Source of the DNA: Oscillatoria princeps RMCB-10
GTDB lineage: Bacteria; Cyanobacteriota; Cyanobacteriia; Cyanobacteriales; Oscillatoriaceae
Assembly (NCBI GenBank): GCA_019359235.1
Contig: JAHHHT010000040.1
Coordinates: 1 to 64,000 of the forward strand
Reading direction: 5' to 3'
Length of the DNA stretch: 64,000 nucleotides
The notes beneath the pieces are model-generated. The model saw only the letters and a program-made list of their open reading frames with translations, was not told the DNA's origin and made no database searches. The position numbers and the translations under genes are program-made. This document shows, piece after piece, positions 25,662 to 35,050 of this stretch (the first letter of the stretch is position 1; the number at the start of each line of letters is the position of its first letter).

Positions 25662-26440
25662 AGAATCTGTGAGGTTTTCCCTGATTTGAGCAATCCCTAT
25701 AATAGCGCCGAGAGCAGCAACAGAACCAGCATGACACAGGAAGAGGGGGAGCATTCTCTGGGTCGGGGCTAGGGAGCAGTGCGAGACTCCTTCCCCAGTC
25801 CGGCGCACCTCTCCAGTCCCCAGTCAGGCGTTCCTGGGGCGTGGCTAGCAAACCGCAGCCACAAGAGTGCTGCCTTTGCAGTCAGCACCGGCAGTTTTCT
25901 GCCCCATTGTGAGAGCCAGTGGCTGCTCGCCGAAACTGCGCCGACCTAGTTAATTAGACCTTTTACCCGATTGTCCGCGCCACAGACGCTCCTGTCAAAT
26001 TTTCCCCGACGACACTCATTTCTCTTGCGGCGGGAACTAAAGTCAGTGCACCGGCGTCGCATATCTCCACCGCTGCTGCCACTGCCATATCGGTTTTGGC
26101 AAACTCCCCGTTTTGAGTGAAGTCTGGCACTTCAGAGGCTAGCACGTTTTGCCATTAGTGGACTCTCGCCCCATCTGTCAATACCTTAAATATTAAAGTT
26201 TTGTTAACTCAAGTCCTGCAGGCAACACAGTTAGCTAAAGCTGCGCATTATTATTGAATAATGTGGTGGATTGATTCATGCGATATCCTAACTCTTCTGG
26301 TCACGAGTTGGGCTGCCAAGCCCTAGAAATCAGCGGCGAATGTCAAAAATCTGTACGCACTGCTCGCTGACCGCAAAATTTCGTTAGTTGAGATCGCGTG
26401 GGAGCAGCATCGCTTTCATGAAAAGCGCCGGTGGAGTGCG
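25662..26440. other. Intergenic region murD / diiron gene
   Basis: About 780 bases between divergent genes. From about 26322 to 26440 the frame of the downstream diiron gene stays open after a TAG but has no start codon, so it may be a relic of a longer 5' end. Nothing else recognised. Confidence 0.4.
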
Positions 26441-27217
26441 GTGGAAATGATTGACGCTATCGATATAGAGAGTTTGTCAGAAACCGACAAACTTCATATC
26501 TGGAACGCCGGACGTGCTGAATTGACCACAAAGCCTGGTGCGGACCGTCTCGCAAGACTCGCTGACACTGAATGCAGACGCTGGCAAACTAAGAACCCAA
26601 TATTGGCAGCGGTTATGCAGGCATGCGGCACCTGGAGTCGCTACTGGAATGAGGAAGAAAGCTTCCATGAGGCAACACTTAACCATTTATCAAGCCTGAT
26701 TGGGCTTGAACCCGTCAGCAACGAGACATTCATTGAGTTTCGCCAGATTTTTCCGGACGACGACATGTTGAGAACGCTCGTGTTGCTAGCCCTGTCGGAA
26801 ATCGTAGCATCTGCCAACTACTCCTATTGTGCCAGCTTGGCTAAGGACTCAGGGTTAAAGAAGCTATTCAAACAAATTGCTGCAGATGAATCCCAGCACA
26901 TGAGCTACTTTATCTCTTTCGCCAAAGCCTTAGTTGATAGTGGGGAATATTCTCCCAAGGGGGCATTGGCAGTCGCACACCTTTTCTTGCGAGAAGGTGG
27001 CGAGATCCACGGGAGTTACCGTCAAAAGATTGAGCAGCGCCAAACCCACGTTAATTGGTGGGATTCTCTCAAAGTCGAGGCATTGCAAACGGATGGGCCG
27101 GTTGAGATAGAGCGAAAGGCCAATTTAATATTTGCCGCTCTGAAGCAGATTACAGGAATTCACTTCAGCTCGGCTGCTGAAGTAGAAGAAAAGTGGTTGG
27201 AAATGGTTGGATGTTGA
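26441..27217 (+). CDS. Ferritin-like diiron oxygenase, acyl-ACP desaturase-like
   Basis: A 258-residue helical protein with the two diiron signatures of soluble acyl-ACP desaturases: EExxH in WNEEESFHEATLNHL (near 70-76) and DExxH in IAADESQHMSYF (near 147-152). An additional Glu lies in LLALSEIVASANY (near 124) and a first-helix Glu in LADTECRRW. It is shorter than plant stearoyl-ACP desaturases at the N-terminus. Starts at GTG 26441 or ATG 26447, both behind GGTGGAG. Its last codons overlap the AcpS-type gene, and a thioesterase and an acyl-AMP ligase relic follow, so its substrate is probably an ACP-bound acyl chain. Related dimetal proteins can halogenate or hydroxylate; chemistry is unproven. 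Confidence 0.75.
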   Translation: MEMIDAIDIESLSETDKLHIWNAGRAELTTKPGADRLARLADTECRRWQTKNPILAAVMQACGTWSRYWNEEESFHEATLNHLSSLIGLEPVSNETFIEFRQIFPDDDMLRTLVLLALSEIVASANYSYCASLAKDSGLKKLFKQIAADESQHMSYFISFAKALVDSGEYSPKGALAVAHLFLREGGEIHGSYRQKIEQRQTHVNWWDSLKVEALQTDGPVEIERKANLIFAALKQITGIHFSSAAEVEEKWLEMVGC

Positions 27218-27600
27218 TTGGGATAGGGCACGACATACAGCTGATTTCCGAACTAAAAAGTGCTGAGTCTCTGAGAGTTCCTGGGTTTTTTTTTACAGAT
27301 AATGAGTGCCTTTACTTCAATGGCCGCAAGAACTCACTGCAAAGCATCGCGGGGATTTTTGCGGCCAAGGAGGCATTTTTCAAAGCCATTCCCAGAATCA
27401 GCAATTTCCACTGGACAGATGTAGAAGTTTTGCATGACGTCCGTCACGCTCCTTATTTCCGATTGCACGGTTCCCTGCAAGAATATTTTGCCAGTCAAGG
27501 TTGGACTGCCAACCTTTCTATTTCCCACAGTGGGGAGTATGTCTCTACCGTGGTAGTAGTTTCTGCAGGGCAAAAACCGCAGCAGACCGTAACCCACTGA
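27211..27600 (+). CDS. AcpS-type 4'-phosphopantetheinyl transferase
   Basis: A 129-residue protein of the holo-ACP synthase type, which transfers phosphopantetheine from CoA to a carrier protein. The ATG at 27211 (MLIGIGHDIQLI) overlaps the stop of the diiron gene. Metal ligands are the Asp of GIGHDI and the Glu of FAAKEAFFKA; FFFTDNECLYF corresponds to the FT..E helix, and LSISHSGEYVSTVVV is the closing strand. Sequence is divergent from housekeeping AcpS and its place in an acyl-processing cluster suggests a dedicated role, though no carrier protein gene is left in the window. Confidence 0.8.
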   Translation: MLIGIGHDIQLISELKSAESLRVPGFFFTDNECLYFNGRKNSLQSIAGIFAAKEAFFKAIPRISNFHWTDVEVLHDVRHAPYFRLHGSLQEYFASQGWTANLSISHSGEYVSTVVVVSAGQKPQQTVTH

Positions 27601-27631
27601 ACCTATTCCAAGCGGCGGAGGTTGTGAATTT

Positions 27632-28036
27632 GTGAGCTTTGAAACTGTTAGCCTGAAACTTTCCGTGCGCCCAAACGATCTGGATAGTTTGGGCCATGTG
27701 AACAATGCCACTGTTTTAGAGTACATGGAGGCGGGGCGATGGGCGTGGCTTGACCATCACGGGTTTCGTCGCGGACGGCGTATCATTCCTGTGGTAGCCC
27801 GCATTGAGGTCAACTACCGCAAAGAAATACCGCCCGGCGAAGTAGCGGTCACAACAAAGCTAGAGGAAGATGGAGAAACCTCTCACTATCGCAGGGTGTT
27901 TTGCCAAACGGTTGAAACTCTAAACAATGGAACCCAAAAAGTAGCCGCCGAGGCTCGCGTGCAAGTGGCTTTCATTGATTCTGTCGATCGCATCCTCCGG
28001 ACAGTTGAGGATTTTCTACAGGAAAACGAGCAATGA
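27632..28036 (+). CDS. Acyl-CoA/acyl-ACP thioesterase, hot-dog fold (4HBT/YbgC type)
   Basis: A 134-residue single hot-dog domain. The GTG at 27632 follows GGCGGAGG closely. The catalytic loop DLDSLGHVNNATVLEYMEAGR (about 15-35) carries the family's Asp and the GHVNN motif. Later strands include PVVARIEVNYRKEI and EARVQVAFID. It sits 31 bases behind the phosphopantetheinyl transferase and probably releases the acyl product of this cluster. Family certain, substrate unknown. Confidence 0.82.
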   Translation: MSFETVSLKLSVRPNDLDSLGHVNNATVLEYMEAGRWAWLDHHGFRRGRRIIPVVARIEVNYRKEIPPGEVAVTTKLEEDGETSHYRRVFCQTVETLNNGTQKVAAEARVQVAFIDSVDRILRTVEDFLQENEQ

Positions 28037-28461
28037 CGAGTGGGTGCGCGGCTTACTGTCGCTTTCAGTATACCGGGCGCTAGCCCGCAGTCTGCCGGCG
28101 GAACCAGACATTCCCACCCCGCACTCCGGTTCTCTAGCAGTGTCCTGTCCAGTGGTGCGTCAAGCGCTGCATTCGCTGTGGGAGCCTTGCTAGCAGCGCT
28201 CAGACCGCGCCACTTCCGTGGAAATGTTTGACAAATAAGCATTAATCGGGGCTCTTCAAGATTGTGGTTTCCAGCGCTCGCTCAGCTTCGCTTGCAGCGG
28301 GTTCTGGCATCAACTTCACTACATCCGCACAGCTGTAACTGCATATTCACAGCTGGCGGCTTTTCTCAATATCGAGGAATGGACTGGCATTTTAGCAACT
28401 GAAACCGCTATCCAATAGCAGGTGCATAAACAGCTTTTACAGCAAGCTAAAGGGGTTTAAA
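28037..28461. other. Intergenic region thioesterase / acyl-AMP ligase relic
   Basis: About 425 bases with short frames only. No recognised domain; possibly the site of a lost gene, since the flanking genes belong to one cluster. Confidence 0.4.
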
Positions 28462-29302
28462 GTGATGCTTGAAATGATTCGCTCTTTTGAGACTGCCGGT
28501 GCCAATTTAGGCTTATTTTTACAGAAAGATGCTGGCCCAAATTTAACCTTTTTACAGTGCGCTGAAATTTACGGTAAAATAGCAGCGTACATGGAATATT
28601 TTCGGGACTGCGGGATAGGGCGTGGGGCGCGGGTTATCTTTCCCTTTGAAACTAATGAAGCGGTCATAGTTTCGTTATTCTCTCTCATTGGCATGGGAGC
28701 CATACCGCTTTCAGTCAAGCCCTATGCTATGGGAGTGCCTAAGGAAAGTTATCTGTCTTATTTGGCCCAAATTTTTCAGCAGTACCGAGCCACTCATATC
28801 CTCGACGTTCCGAGTATTAAGAACTTAGAACTGCTCCCGCAACGTTTGCCGTTTCCCCAAGAGAATATCCAGCACACGCGAGAGCCGGCTTTCGCGAAAA
28901 TAGCCTCTAGCGACATTGCTTTTGTTCAGTTTTCCTCTGGATCGACCTCTTTTCCCAAGGGGATTCCAGTCACACATGGAAACCTCACCGCACAGCTGCA
29001 AGCGCTCGTTAAATTTTCTCAAAAAAGGCCAGATGATATCATTGCTAGCTGGTTACCGCTCTATCACGACATGGGACTGATCGGTACATTTATGTCCAGC
29101 CTTTATGTGCGCCACAACCTGCATCTGGCTAGCCCCATGCAGTTTTTGATCAATCCCTTAGAGAGTCAAGATACCTCCGGAGAATGTCTTGTTCATTCGC
29201 CCCGGTCAACTTGAGAAAACTAGCAGTGGTAAGCTCAGACGGAACGCGATCGCTGAAGCCTATACGAGCGGAAAAATTTTACTTTCTACCGCCAAAGAGT
29301 GA
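28462..29302 (+). pseudogene. Fatty acyl-AMP ligase (FAAL), internally deleted and frameshifted
   Basis: Codons from 28462 (GTG) or 28465 (ATG) encode the N-terminal third of an acyl-AMP ligase, with the P-loop FSSGSTSFPKGIPVTHGN and WLPLYHDMGLIG. Similarity stops near 29165 (MQFLINPL). From 29171 another frame continues directly with the family's extreme C-terminus (ENVLFIRPGQLEKTSSGKLR, including the catalytic-lysine motif KTSSGK) and ends at the TGA 29300-29302. About 300 codons of a normal 570-600 residue enzyme are missing and the join is out of frame. The gene would otherwise load fatty acids on to an ACP for the neighbouring enzymes, so the cluster is probably no longer functional as such. 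Confidence 0.88.
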
Positions 29303-29385
29303 TTTATCAGGAACCCCCTTTTGCTCCCCCTCCCCGCGTGCGGGGAGGGGTTGGGGTGCCGGGTTCATCCCGCGCGAATGCGCCC
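29303..29385. repeat. C/G-rich hairpin between FAAL relic and glyS
   Basis: CTCCCCCTCCCCGCGTGCGGGGAGGGG (29323-29349) is a strong hairpin between convergent coding regions. It resembles the inner part of the 154-bp elements near 31.8 and 34.7 kb. Confidence 0.6.
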
Positions 29386-31536
29386 TTACCCCTTGACAAT
29401 TGCGCCAAAATCTGCTAAAATGCGAGCGTGGTTGCGCAGCAAGCCCAGCAGATTCAGCCGGTTGCGCCGGATGTCCGGATTTTCGTCCATCACCAGCACG
29501 CTTTCGGGTCCGTCAAAGAAAGTGCTGACGGTGGGGGCAATTTCCGCCAAGGCACCCACCAGCTGCTGGTAGTTTCGCGTTTGCTGGCACGCCTGAGTTT
29601 TTGGCAGCAGTTGCGCCACGGCGTCGTAAAATGCTCCCTCGGAGGGTTTTTGGAACAGTTCCGGGCGCACGGCGGCTGTTGGGGAGAGCACAGCCGTGTC
29701 CAAATCGCCTTGCTTCGCCAGACGAGTCGAGCGGTTGACGGTTTCGTATATTTCGTCGAGCTTGCCGTTCTTGCGGATTTCTTGCAAGAAATCGGCGCGA
29801 TTGCGGGCGTCCAGCAAGTCGTTTAACGCCCGCGCGATATATTCTGGGTCGTTTTCTCCCAAAACCGCACTCACCAAATCGTAGTCAATGGATCGCTCCT
29901 CTTGCAGGAGGGTGCGGATGCGCTGCGCGAAGAATTCCTGCAATTGTTTCAGGAGTTCTGTCGGCGAGGCTTTGGGATGCAGTGCGGCAAAATTGGTGGC
30001 AATTACTTCCAGTAACTGCTGCAAATTGATGGTTAAATCTGCCGCCCAGGTAATCGAAATGACCGCATTGGCGGCGCGGCGAAGGGCGAAGGGGTCAGAG
30101 GAGCCGGTGGGCAGCATCCCCAAGCCGAAAATACTCACCAGGGTGTCGAGCCGGTCGGCTAAACCTACCACTTGACCGGCAAGGGTTTGGGGCAAGCTGT
30201 CGGCAGCGCCTCTGGGCAAATAGTGCTCGAAAATTGCCGCCGCAACGGCTTCCTGCTCGCCACTGGCGCGAGCGTATTTCTCGCCCATTACCCCTTGCAA
30301 TTCGGGAAATTCATACACCATCTGGGTCACGAGGTCGGCTTTGCACAGCAAGGCGGCTCGTTCGATTGCGGTGCGGTCCTCTCCTGCTAATTGCAGCTGC
30401 TCGGCAATCGCGCCGGCAATCCGCATCACGCGGCTGACCTTATCCCGCACGGTTCCCAAATCTTCTTGGAAGGTGACGGTTTCCAGCTGGGTCAGGTAAC
30501 TTTCCAGGGGTTTGGCGATGTCGGTTTTGTAGAAATACCGACCGTCAGCCAAGCGGGCGCGGATGACTCGCTCGTTGCCGGTGGCGATCGTGTCTGACTT
30601 GCCTGGATCGCCATTAGAGATGGTGATGAAATAGGGCAATAATTCGGAGGAGTCCTTGCTTTTGAGTACAGGGAAATAGCGCTGGTGCGTCACCATGACT
30701 GTGGTGATCACTTCCGGCGGCAATATCAGAAATTCCTCGTCAAATTTGCCGGTGACAGCTGTAGGCCATTCTACCAGGTTGGTGACTTCCTTTAGCAAAT
30801 CGGGGGAAATATCGGCATGTCCGCCGGCTTTTTGGGCGGCGGCTTGGACTTGCTCCAGGATTTTCGTTTTGCGCTGTTCTGGGTCAACCTCGACAAAGGC
30901 AGCGCGCAAACACTCGACATAATCATCCGCCTGGGGAATTTCCACCGGCGCTGGGTGCAACACTCGGTGCCCGCAACAGATGCGGTCGCTCTTGAGAGTC
31001 TCTGAACTGTTCACCAGCCCCACCGGCAGCACCTCCTTATCCAGCAGCGCCACCAGAGTGCGAATCGGGCGGGGAAACCGGAAATCCCCATCCGCCCAGC
31101 GCATCAGACGCTTGCCTTCCAGCCCCGCAATCCACCCGGGAGCCAGTTCTCCCAGAATATCTGCTGTGGGGCGACCGGCAATTTTGCGGCGCACGAAGAC
31201 AAAATCCCCTTTATCGGTGGGTCTAACTTCCAGGGCTTCGGGTCCCACACCCTGCTTTTTGGCAAAACCTTCTGCCGCCTTCGTCGGCTGGCCATCTTTG
31301 AACGCCGCTGATGCCGGCGGGCCTTTAATTTCCTCTTCCCGGTCCGGCTGCCGGTCGGGAATCCCTCTCACCAGCACTGCCAGCCGTCGGGGAGTGCCGT
31401 ATACATAAATCCCCTCAAAAGTCAAGTAATTTTCTGTGAGGGTTTGGGGAACGCCCGAGCGCCACTGCTCAATGGCGTCACCGACAAAATCAGCGGGTAA
31501 TTCTTCTGTTCCGACTTCCAATAAAAATGCAGGCAT
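29386..31536 (-). CDS. glyS: Glycine--tRNA ligase beta subunit
   Basis: Beta chain of the bacterial alpha2beta2 glycyl-tRNA synthetase. 716 residues from the ATG at 31536 ([18 protein letters not shown]), where family similarity begins; 38 upstream in-frame residues are rejected. Seen: [57 protein letters not shown] and the C-terminal anticodon-binding region ([20 protein letters not shown]). No glyQ in this window, which is usual for cyanobacteria where the two are often unlinked. Confidence 0.96.
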   Translation of the reverse strand: MPAFLLEVGTEELPADFVGDAIEQWRSGVPQTLTENYLTFEGIYVYGTPRRLAVLVRGIPDRQPDREEEIKGPPASAAFKDGQPTKAAEGFAKKQGVGPEALEVRPTDKGDFVFVRRKIAGRPTADILGELAPGWIAGLEGKRLMRWADGDFRFPRPIRTLVALLDKEVLPVGLVNSSETLKSDRICCGHRVLHPAPVEIPQADDYVECLRAAFVEVDPEQRKTKILEQVQAAAQKAGGHADISPDLLKEVTNLVEWPTAVTGKFDEEFLILPPEVITTVMVTHQRYFPVLKSKDSSELLPYFITISNGDPGKSDTIATGNERVIRARLADGRYFYKTDIAKPLESYLTQLETVTFQEDLGTVRDKVSRVMRIAGAIAEQLQLAGEDRTAIERAALLCKADLVTQMVYEFPELQGVMGEKYARASGEQEAVAAAIFEHYLPRGAADSLPQTLAGQVVGLADRLDTLVSIFGLGMLPTGSSDPFALRRAANAVISITWAADLTINLQQLLEVIATNFAALHPKASPTELLKQLQEFFAQRIRTLLQEERSIDYDLVSAVLGENDPEYIARALNDLLDARNRADFLQEIRKNGKLDEIYETVNRSTRLAKQGDLDTAVLSPTAAVRPELFQKPSEGAFYDAVAQLLPKTQACQQTRNYQQLVGALAEIAPTVSTFFDGPESVLVMDENPDIRRNRLNLLGLLRNHARILADFGAIVKG

Positions 31537-32161
31537 AGCGCAAGATCCGGATACGGGATACGGGGCGACTGTCGCAGATCCCCCAACTCCCCACTCCCCG
31601 GAATCCGGGTAGAGGGTTGCGGGTGGGTTTGAGTCCGCTTTGGGCCGCAAATTCGATTCGCCCAGTCACAAACGGGCTGGTTACAACAGTTTACCCCTTT
31701 CAGCTAAACCGCTCAACACCTTTGTGCCGTTTGCAGCAGTCAGCCGCAATTCTGGAGCGCGAATGCCATCTGCGTTGCTCTGCGTTGATCTGCGGTTCAA
31801 ATAAAGGGAGCATCCCCATGCATGCAAAGATTTTCCCCCTCACCCCCCTAACCCCCCTCTCCCAGGTCGGGAGAGGGGGGAAAATCAATCATTCTCCCCT
31901 CACCCCAAAGTGGGAGAGGGGTTGGGGGTGAGGGGGAGCACAACAATGGGATGCTCCCCAAATAAAAAATACAGGCAATAACAAACAATCAATACCGGGA
32001 AAGCAGATGGAGAAAGCAGCCAGCCAGAAGAAGCGAGGGGGCGTTCGGGCTCGCCGGCAGCCTAACCAGCATCTCCCGCAAACCGCCCGAAAACGAGAAT
32101 GACTGGGGAAAATTCAGCGATAATCTTATTATAGAATCAGCTCACTGACAGACGCACAGTC
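31537..32161. other. Divergent intergenic region glyS / kinase gene
   Basis: About 625 bases holding one 154-bp inverted-repeat element (31806-31959) and otherwise no recognisable feature. It must contain promoters for both glyS and the kinase gene. Confidence 0.5.
31806..31959. mobile_element. 154-bp MITE-like element, copy 1
   Basis: The ends GGGAGCATCCC and GGGATGCTCCC are inverted repeats. Inside are two G/C-rich hairpins (CCCCTCTCCC/GGGAGAGGGG type). A second element of the same length and end sequence is at 34646-34799. The sequence just inside the ends (ATGCAAAGATT) is shared between the left end here and the right end of copy 2. No coding capacity. Confidence 0.75.
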
Positions 32162-34189
32162 ATGATCTGCTGCCTCAATCCCGAATGCCAGAATCCCCAA
32201 CACCCCAATGGGACAAAGGTTTGCCAAAGTTGCGGCACGCAATTGGGGAAGCTGAGAAACCGCTATCGCCCCATCAAACCCATAGGCGGCGGGGGATTTG
32301 CCAAAACCTATCTGGCTGAGGATGCGGACAAGCTGAATGAACTGTGCGCGATCAAGCAGCTGGCACCCAGCTTTCAGGGCAGCTGGCAGCTTGAGAAGGC
32401 GAAAGAACTTTTTGAGCAAGAAGCGCAGCGTCTGCAACAGCTGGGGACACACTCCCAGATTCCCAGCTTGCTTGCTTATTTTGAGGAAGACAGTCGCCTG
32501 TATTTGGTGCAGCAGTATATCGAGGGGCAAACCTTAAAGACGGAATTGGAAAATTTCGGGCCGTTTAGCGAGCAAAAGATTTGGGAATTACTCCTCGACT
32601 TGCTGCCGGTGCTGGAATACATCCACCGGCACGGGGTCATTCACCGGGATATCAAGCCAGAGAATATCATTCGCCGCACCCCCCAACTCCCGCACCCCCC
32701 AACCCCTTTGAAAAAGGGTTTAGCACCGGCAGCCGCCGGCGGCACCGCAGAGCTTGCGGGTGAGTTGGTGCTGCTCGATTTTGGTGTGGCCAAGCAGCAG
32801 GCGGCACTGGCCGTCGGCGCGCCCGGCACAACCATCGGCACGCCCGGGTATGCGCCAGCGGAACAAATGGAGCGAGGGGAAGCCTCGGCAGCCGGTGACT
32901 TGTACAGTTTGGGCGCGACTTGCTTCCACCTCCTCAGTGCCACTCACCCCTTGGAGTTGAAGAACAGACATGGATATGGCTGGGTTTACTTGTGGCGGGA
33001 GCACCTCAGAGGGGCGGTGAGTCAGGAATTGGGCCGGATTCTCGACAAGCTGCTGCAACAAGACTGCCGGTGGCGCTATCAGTCAGCCGAAGAAGTCTTG
33101 CAAGACTTGCACTCTCGACCCCGGCGACCGGCTGGCATGCCACTCTTCCCCCACCCGCTCCCTTGGCCACCTGCAAAATTGTGGAAAATCTTATTGCCTG
33201 CCGGTGCCGCCATCCTGTTGCTGGGGGCTGAAATCTGCGGTTCTTTCCGCTACGGCGTCTTTCCGTTTAATCCCATATTTTTAATTATCGGCCAGCCCAG
33301 CCGTATCTTCCTGAAAGCCACTCTCTCCGGCCACACTGAGCCGGTGCTTTCTCTGGCCATCAGCCCCGACGGGCAGACGCTTGCTTCTGGCAGCGTTGAC
33401 AGTACGATAAAGCTGTGGTATAATTATGCCGGCAAAGAGAGAGCCACCCTTACGGGCCATACCGACTGGGTGAGGTCTGTGGCCATCAGCCCGGATGGCC
33501 TGCTCGTGGTGAGTGGCAGCCTGGACAACACCATCAAAATCTGGGATTTAGCCACCGGCAAACAGAAAACCACCCTCAAAGGCCATACCGGCTCGGTTTG
33601 GTCTGTCGCCATCAGCCCGGATGGCGAGACGGTGGCTTCTGGGAGCAATGACAGGACGGTGAAAATTTGGGATACCGCCACCGGCACCCTCAAAAACACC
33701 CTTACGGGTAACACCAATTCGGTTAACGCAGTAGCCATCAGTCGCGACGGGAAGACGCTTGTGAGTGGCAGCAATGACAAAACCGTCAAAGTCTGGGATT
33801 TAGCCACAGGAAAAGAGAAAACCGCCCTCCTCGGTCACACCGGCGAAGTGAAATCGGTAGCCATCAGCCCCGACGGGCAGATCGCAGTCAGTGGCAGCAA
33901 TGACACTACGATTAAAGTGTGGGATTTGGCCGCCGGCACCCTAAAAACCACTCTCAAAGGTCATGCCGGCGCAGTTTTTGAAGTAGCGGTCAGCCCCGAC
34001 GGGCGCACCCTGGTGAGTGGCAGCCTTGACAAGACAGTAAAAGTGTGGGATTTAGCCACAGGCACTGAGAAATTCACCCTCCTCGGTCACACCAATTCGG
34101 TGAATTCTGTAGCCATCAGTCCGGACGGGCAGACAATTTTCAGTGGCAGCCGGGATAGCACCATCAAGATTTGGCGAATGCCCAAATAA
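32162..34189 (+). CDS. Serine/threonine protein kinase with C-terminal WD40 propeller
   Basis: A 675-residue receptor-like kinase. Order: N-terminal zinc ribbon (CCLNPEC ... CQSCGTQL, 3-25); Pkn2-type kinase domain (about 35-320) with GGGGFAKTYLA, the ATP lysine in LCAIKQL, HRDIKPEN, DFGVAKQ and GTPGYAPAEQ; one transmembrane helix (about 342-358, LPAGAAILLLGAEICG); then seven WD40 repeats (about 380-675) of the form GHTxxVxSVAISPDGxTxxSGSxDxTIKIWDLA. The propeller is probably outside the cytoplasm as a sensor. The neighbours 35051, 36762 and 38403 carry similar propellers without a kinase. The insert PPNSRTPPTPLKKG-like in the kinase domain is low-complexity. Confidence 0.93.
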   Translation: MICCLNPECQNPQHPNGTKVCQSCGTQLGKLRNRYRPIKPIGGGGFAKTYLAEDADKLNELCAIKQLAPSFQGSWQLEKAKELFEQEAQRLQQLGTHSQIPSLLAYFEEDSRLYLVQQYIEGQTLKTELENFGPFSEQKIWELLLDLLPVLEYIHRHGVIHRDIKPENIIRRTPQLPHPPTPLKKGLAPAAAGGTAELAGELVLLDFGVAKQQAALAVGAPGTTIGTPGYAPAEQMERGEASAAGDLYSLGATCFHLLSATHPLELKNRHGYGWVYLWREHLRGAVSQELGRILDKLLQQDCRWRYQSAEEVLQDLHSRPRRPAGMPLFPHPLPWPPAKLWKILLPAGAAILLLGAEICGSFRYGVFPFNPIFLIIGQPSRIFLKATLSGHTEPVLSLAISPDGQTLASGSVDSTIKLWYNYAGKERATLTGHTDWVRSVAISPDGLLVVSGSLDNTIKIWDLATGKQKTTLKGHTGSVWSVAISPDGETVASGSNDRTVKIWDTATGTLKNTLTGNTNSVNAVAISRDGKTLVSGSNDKTVKVWDLATGKEKTALLGHTGEVKSVAISPDGQIAVSGSNDTTIKVWDLAAGTLKTTLKGHAGAVFEVAVSPDGRTLVSGSLDKTVKVWDLATGTEKFTLLGHTNSVNSVAISPDGQTIFSGSRDSTIKIWRMPK

Positions 34190-34335
34190 AGGCAACTTCT
34201 TCTAACTTCTTATTTTCTGCTGGCTTGACAAAAAATATCCTTCGCCAACAGCTGAACATCAAGAAACCAGGGGTCTTTAAGAAACCTGGTTTCTGGTTTC
34301 CGGGCGCTAGTCACTTTTAATTGTGTCCGCCTACT

Positions 34336-34507
34336 TATAGCGGTTTGCACTTGCGTGGGGTACAGTTTGATAGCGAAGCGGGACGCGATAGCGTCCTTCC
34401 CCCCCTAGCCCCCCCTTAAAAAGGGGGGGAATTCTGAAAGCCCCCCTTTTTAAGGGGGGTTTGGGGGTATCTAATATCTGTACCTCACTCAGTTGCAATC
34501 TGCTATA
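34336..34507. mobile_element. 172-bp MITE-like element with 30-bp terminal inverted repeats
   Basis: The left end TATAGCGGTTTGCACTTGCG and the following GTGGGGTACAG match the reverse complement of the right end (TATAGCAGATTGCAACTGAG, TGAGGTACAG) at most of 30 positions. The centre is a strong hairpin of CCCCCCTTAAAAAGGGGGG type (about 34400-34462). The tip TATAGC is shared with the 107-bp family, so the two may be related. No coding capacity. Confidence 0.8.
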
Positions 34508-34645
34508 TCAGTTGAGACTGGCTTGATTTCGGCGTCAGCCTCAGGGCACCGGCTGTTCCGCAGCCGGCGCTTTGATGTGCCGGTGGAACAAATCCAAGGT
34601 AAAAAAGTCTAGTCGGCGAGGAGGGGCGGGTCGAGCAATAATTTT

Positions 34646-34799
34646 GGTAGCATCCCATTTTTGTAATCCCCCTCACCCCCAACCTCTCTCCCACAAGGGG
34701 AGAGGGGAGAATTCTTTATTTTTCCCCCCTCTCCCGCCCTGGGAGAGGGGGCTTAGGGGGGTGAGGGTGACAATCTTTGCAAAAATGGCATGCTGCCAT
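34646..34799. mobile_element. 154-bp MITE-like element, copy 2
   Basis: Ends GGTAGCATCCCATTTTTG and CAAAAATGGCATGCTGCC are inverted repeats. Same length and organisation as the copy at 31806-31959, with two inner G/C-rich hairpins. Together the two copies flank the kinase-WD40 gene. Confidence 0.78.
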
Positions 34800-35050
34800 A
34801 ATTTTTACTCCCGGCAGAGATTTCAGGGAAACTCGCCCCTCCTGGTACAGTTAGGGGGTAACTAGATTTCAAATGCTGAGTGCAATTCGCCCCCGAAACC
34901 TGTGGCAATATTGTGGCTGTGGCTGAGAAAATCGGTGGGCGGTAGCATTTGCCGCAGCCTGTCAGCCGAGCGCTGCCGGTTTTGGGTTTTCCTGCTGAAA
35001 AAAAGCAGGAAGCAGCGCTATTAATGAGCAATTGAAGGAGTCAGGGAAGC

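Larger units (their letters stand above)
34190..35050. other. Repeat-filled intergenic region between WD40 genes
   Basis: About 860 bases containing a degenerate AGAAACC palindrome (34262-34300), a 172-bp MITE-like element (34336-34507) and a 154-bp one (34646-34799). No gene is supported. Confidence 0.6.

Noticed and set aside
25963-26145. 60-codon frame upstream of the diiron gene
   Set aside because: Vaguely protein-like (MAVAAAVEICDAG) but too short, without RBS and without recognisable family.
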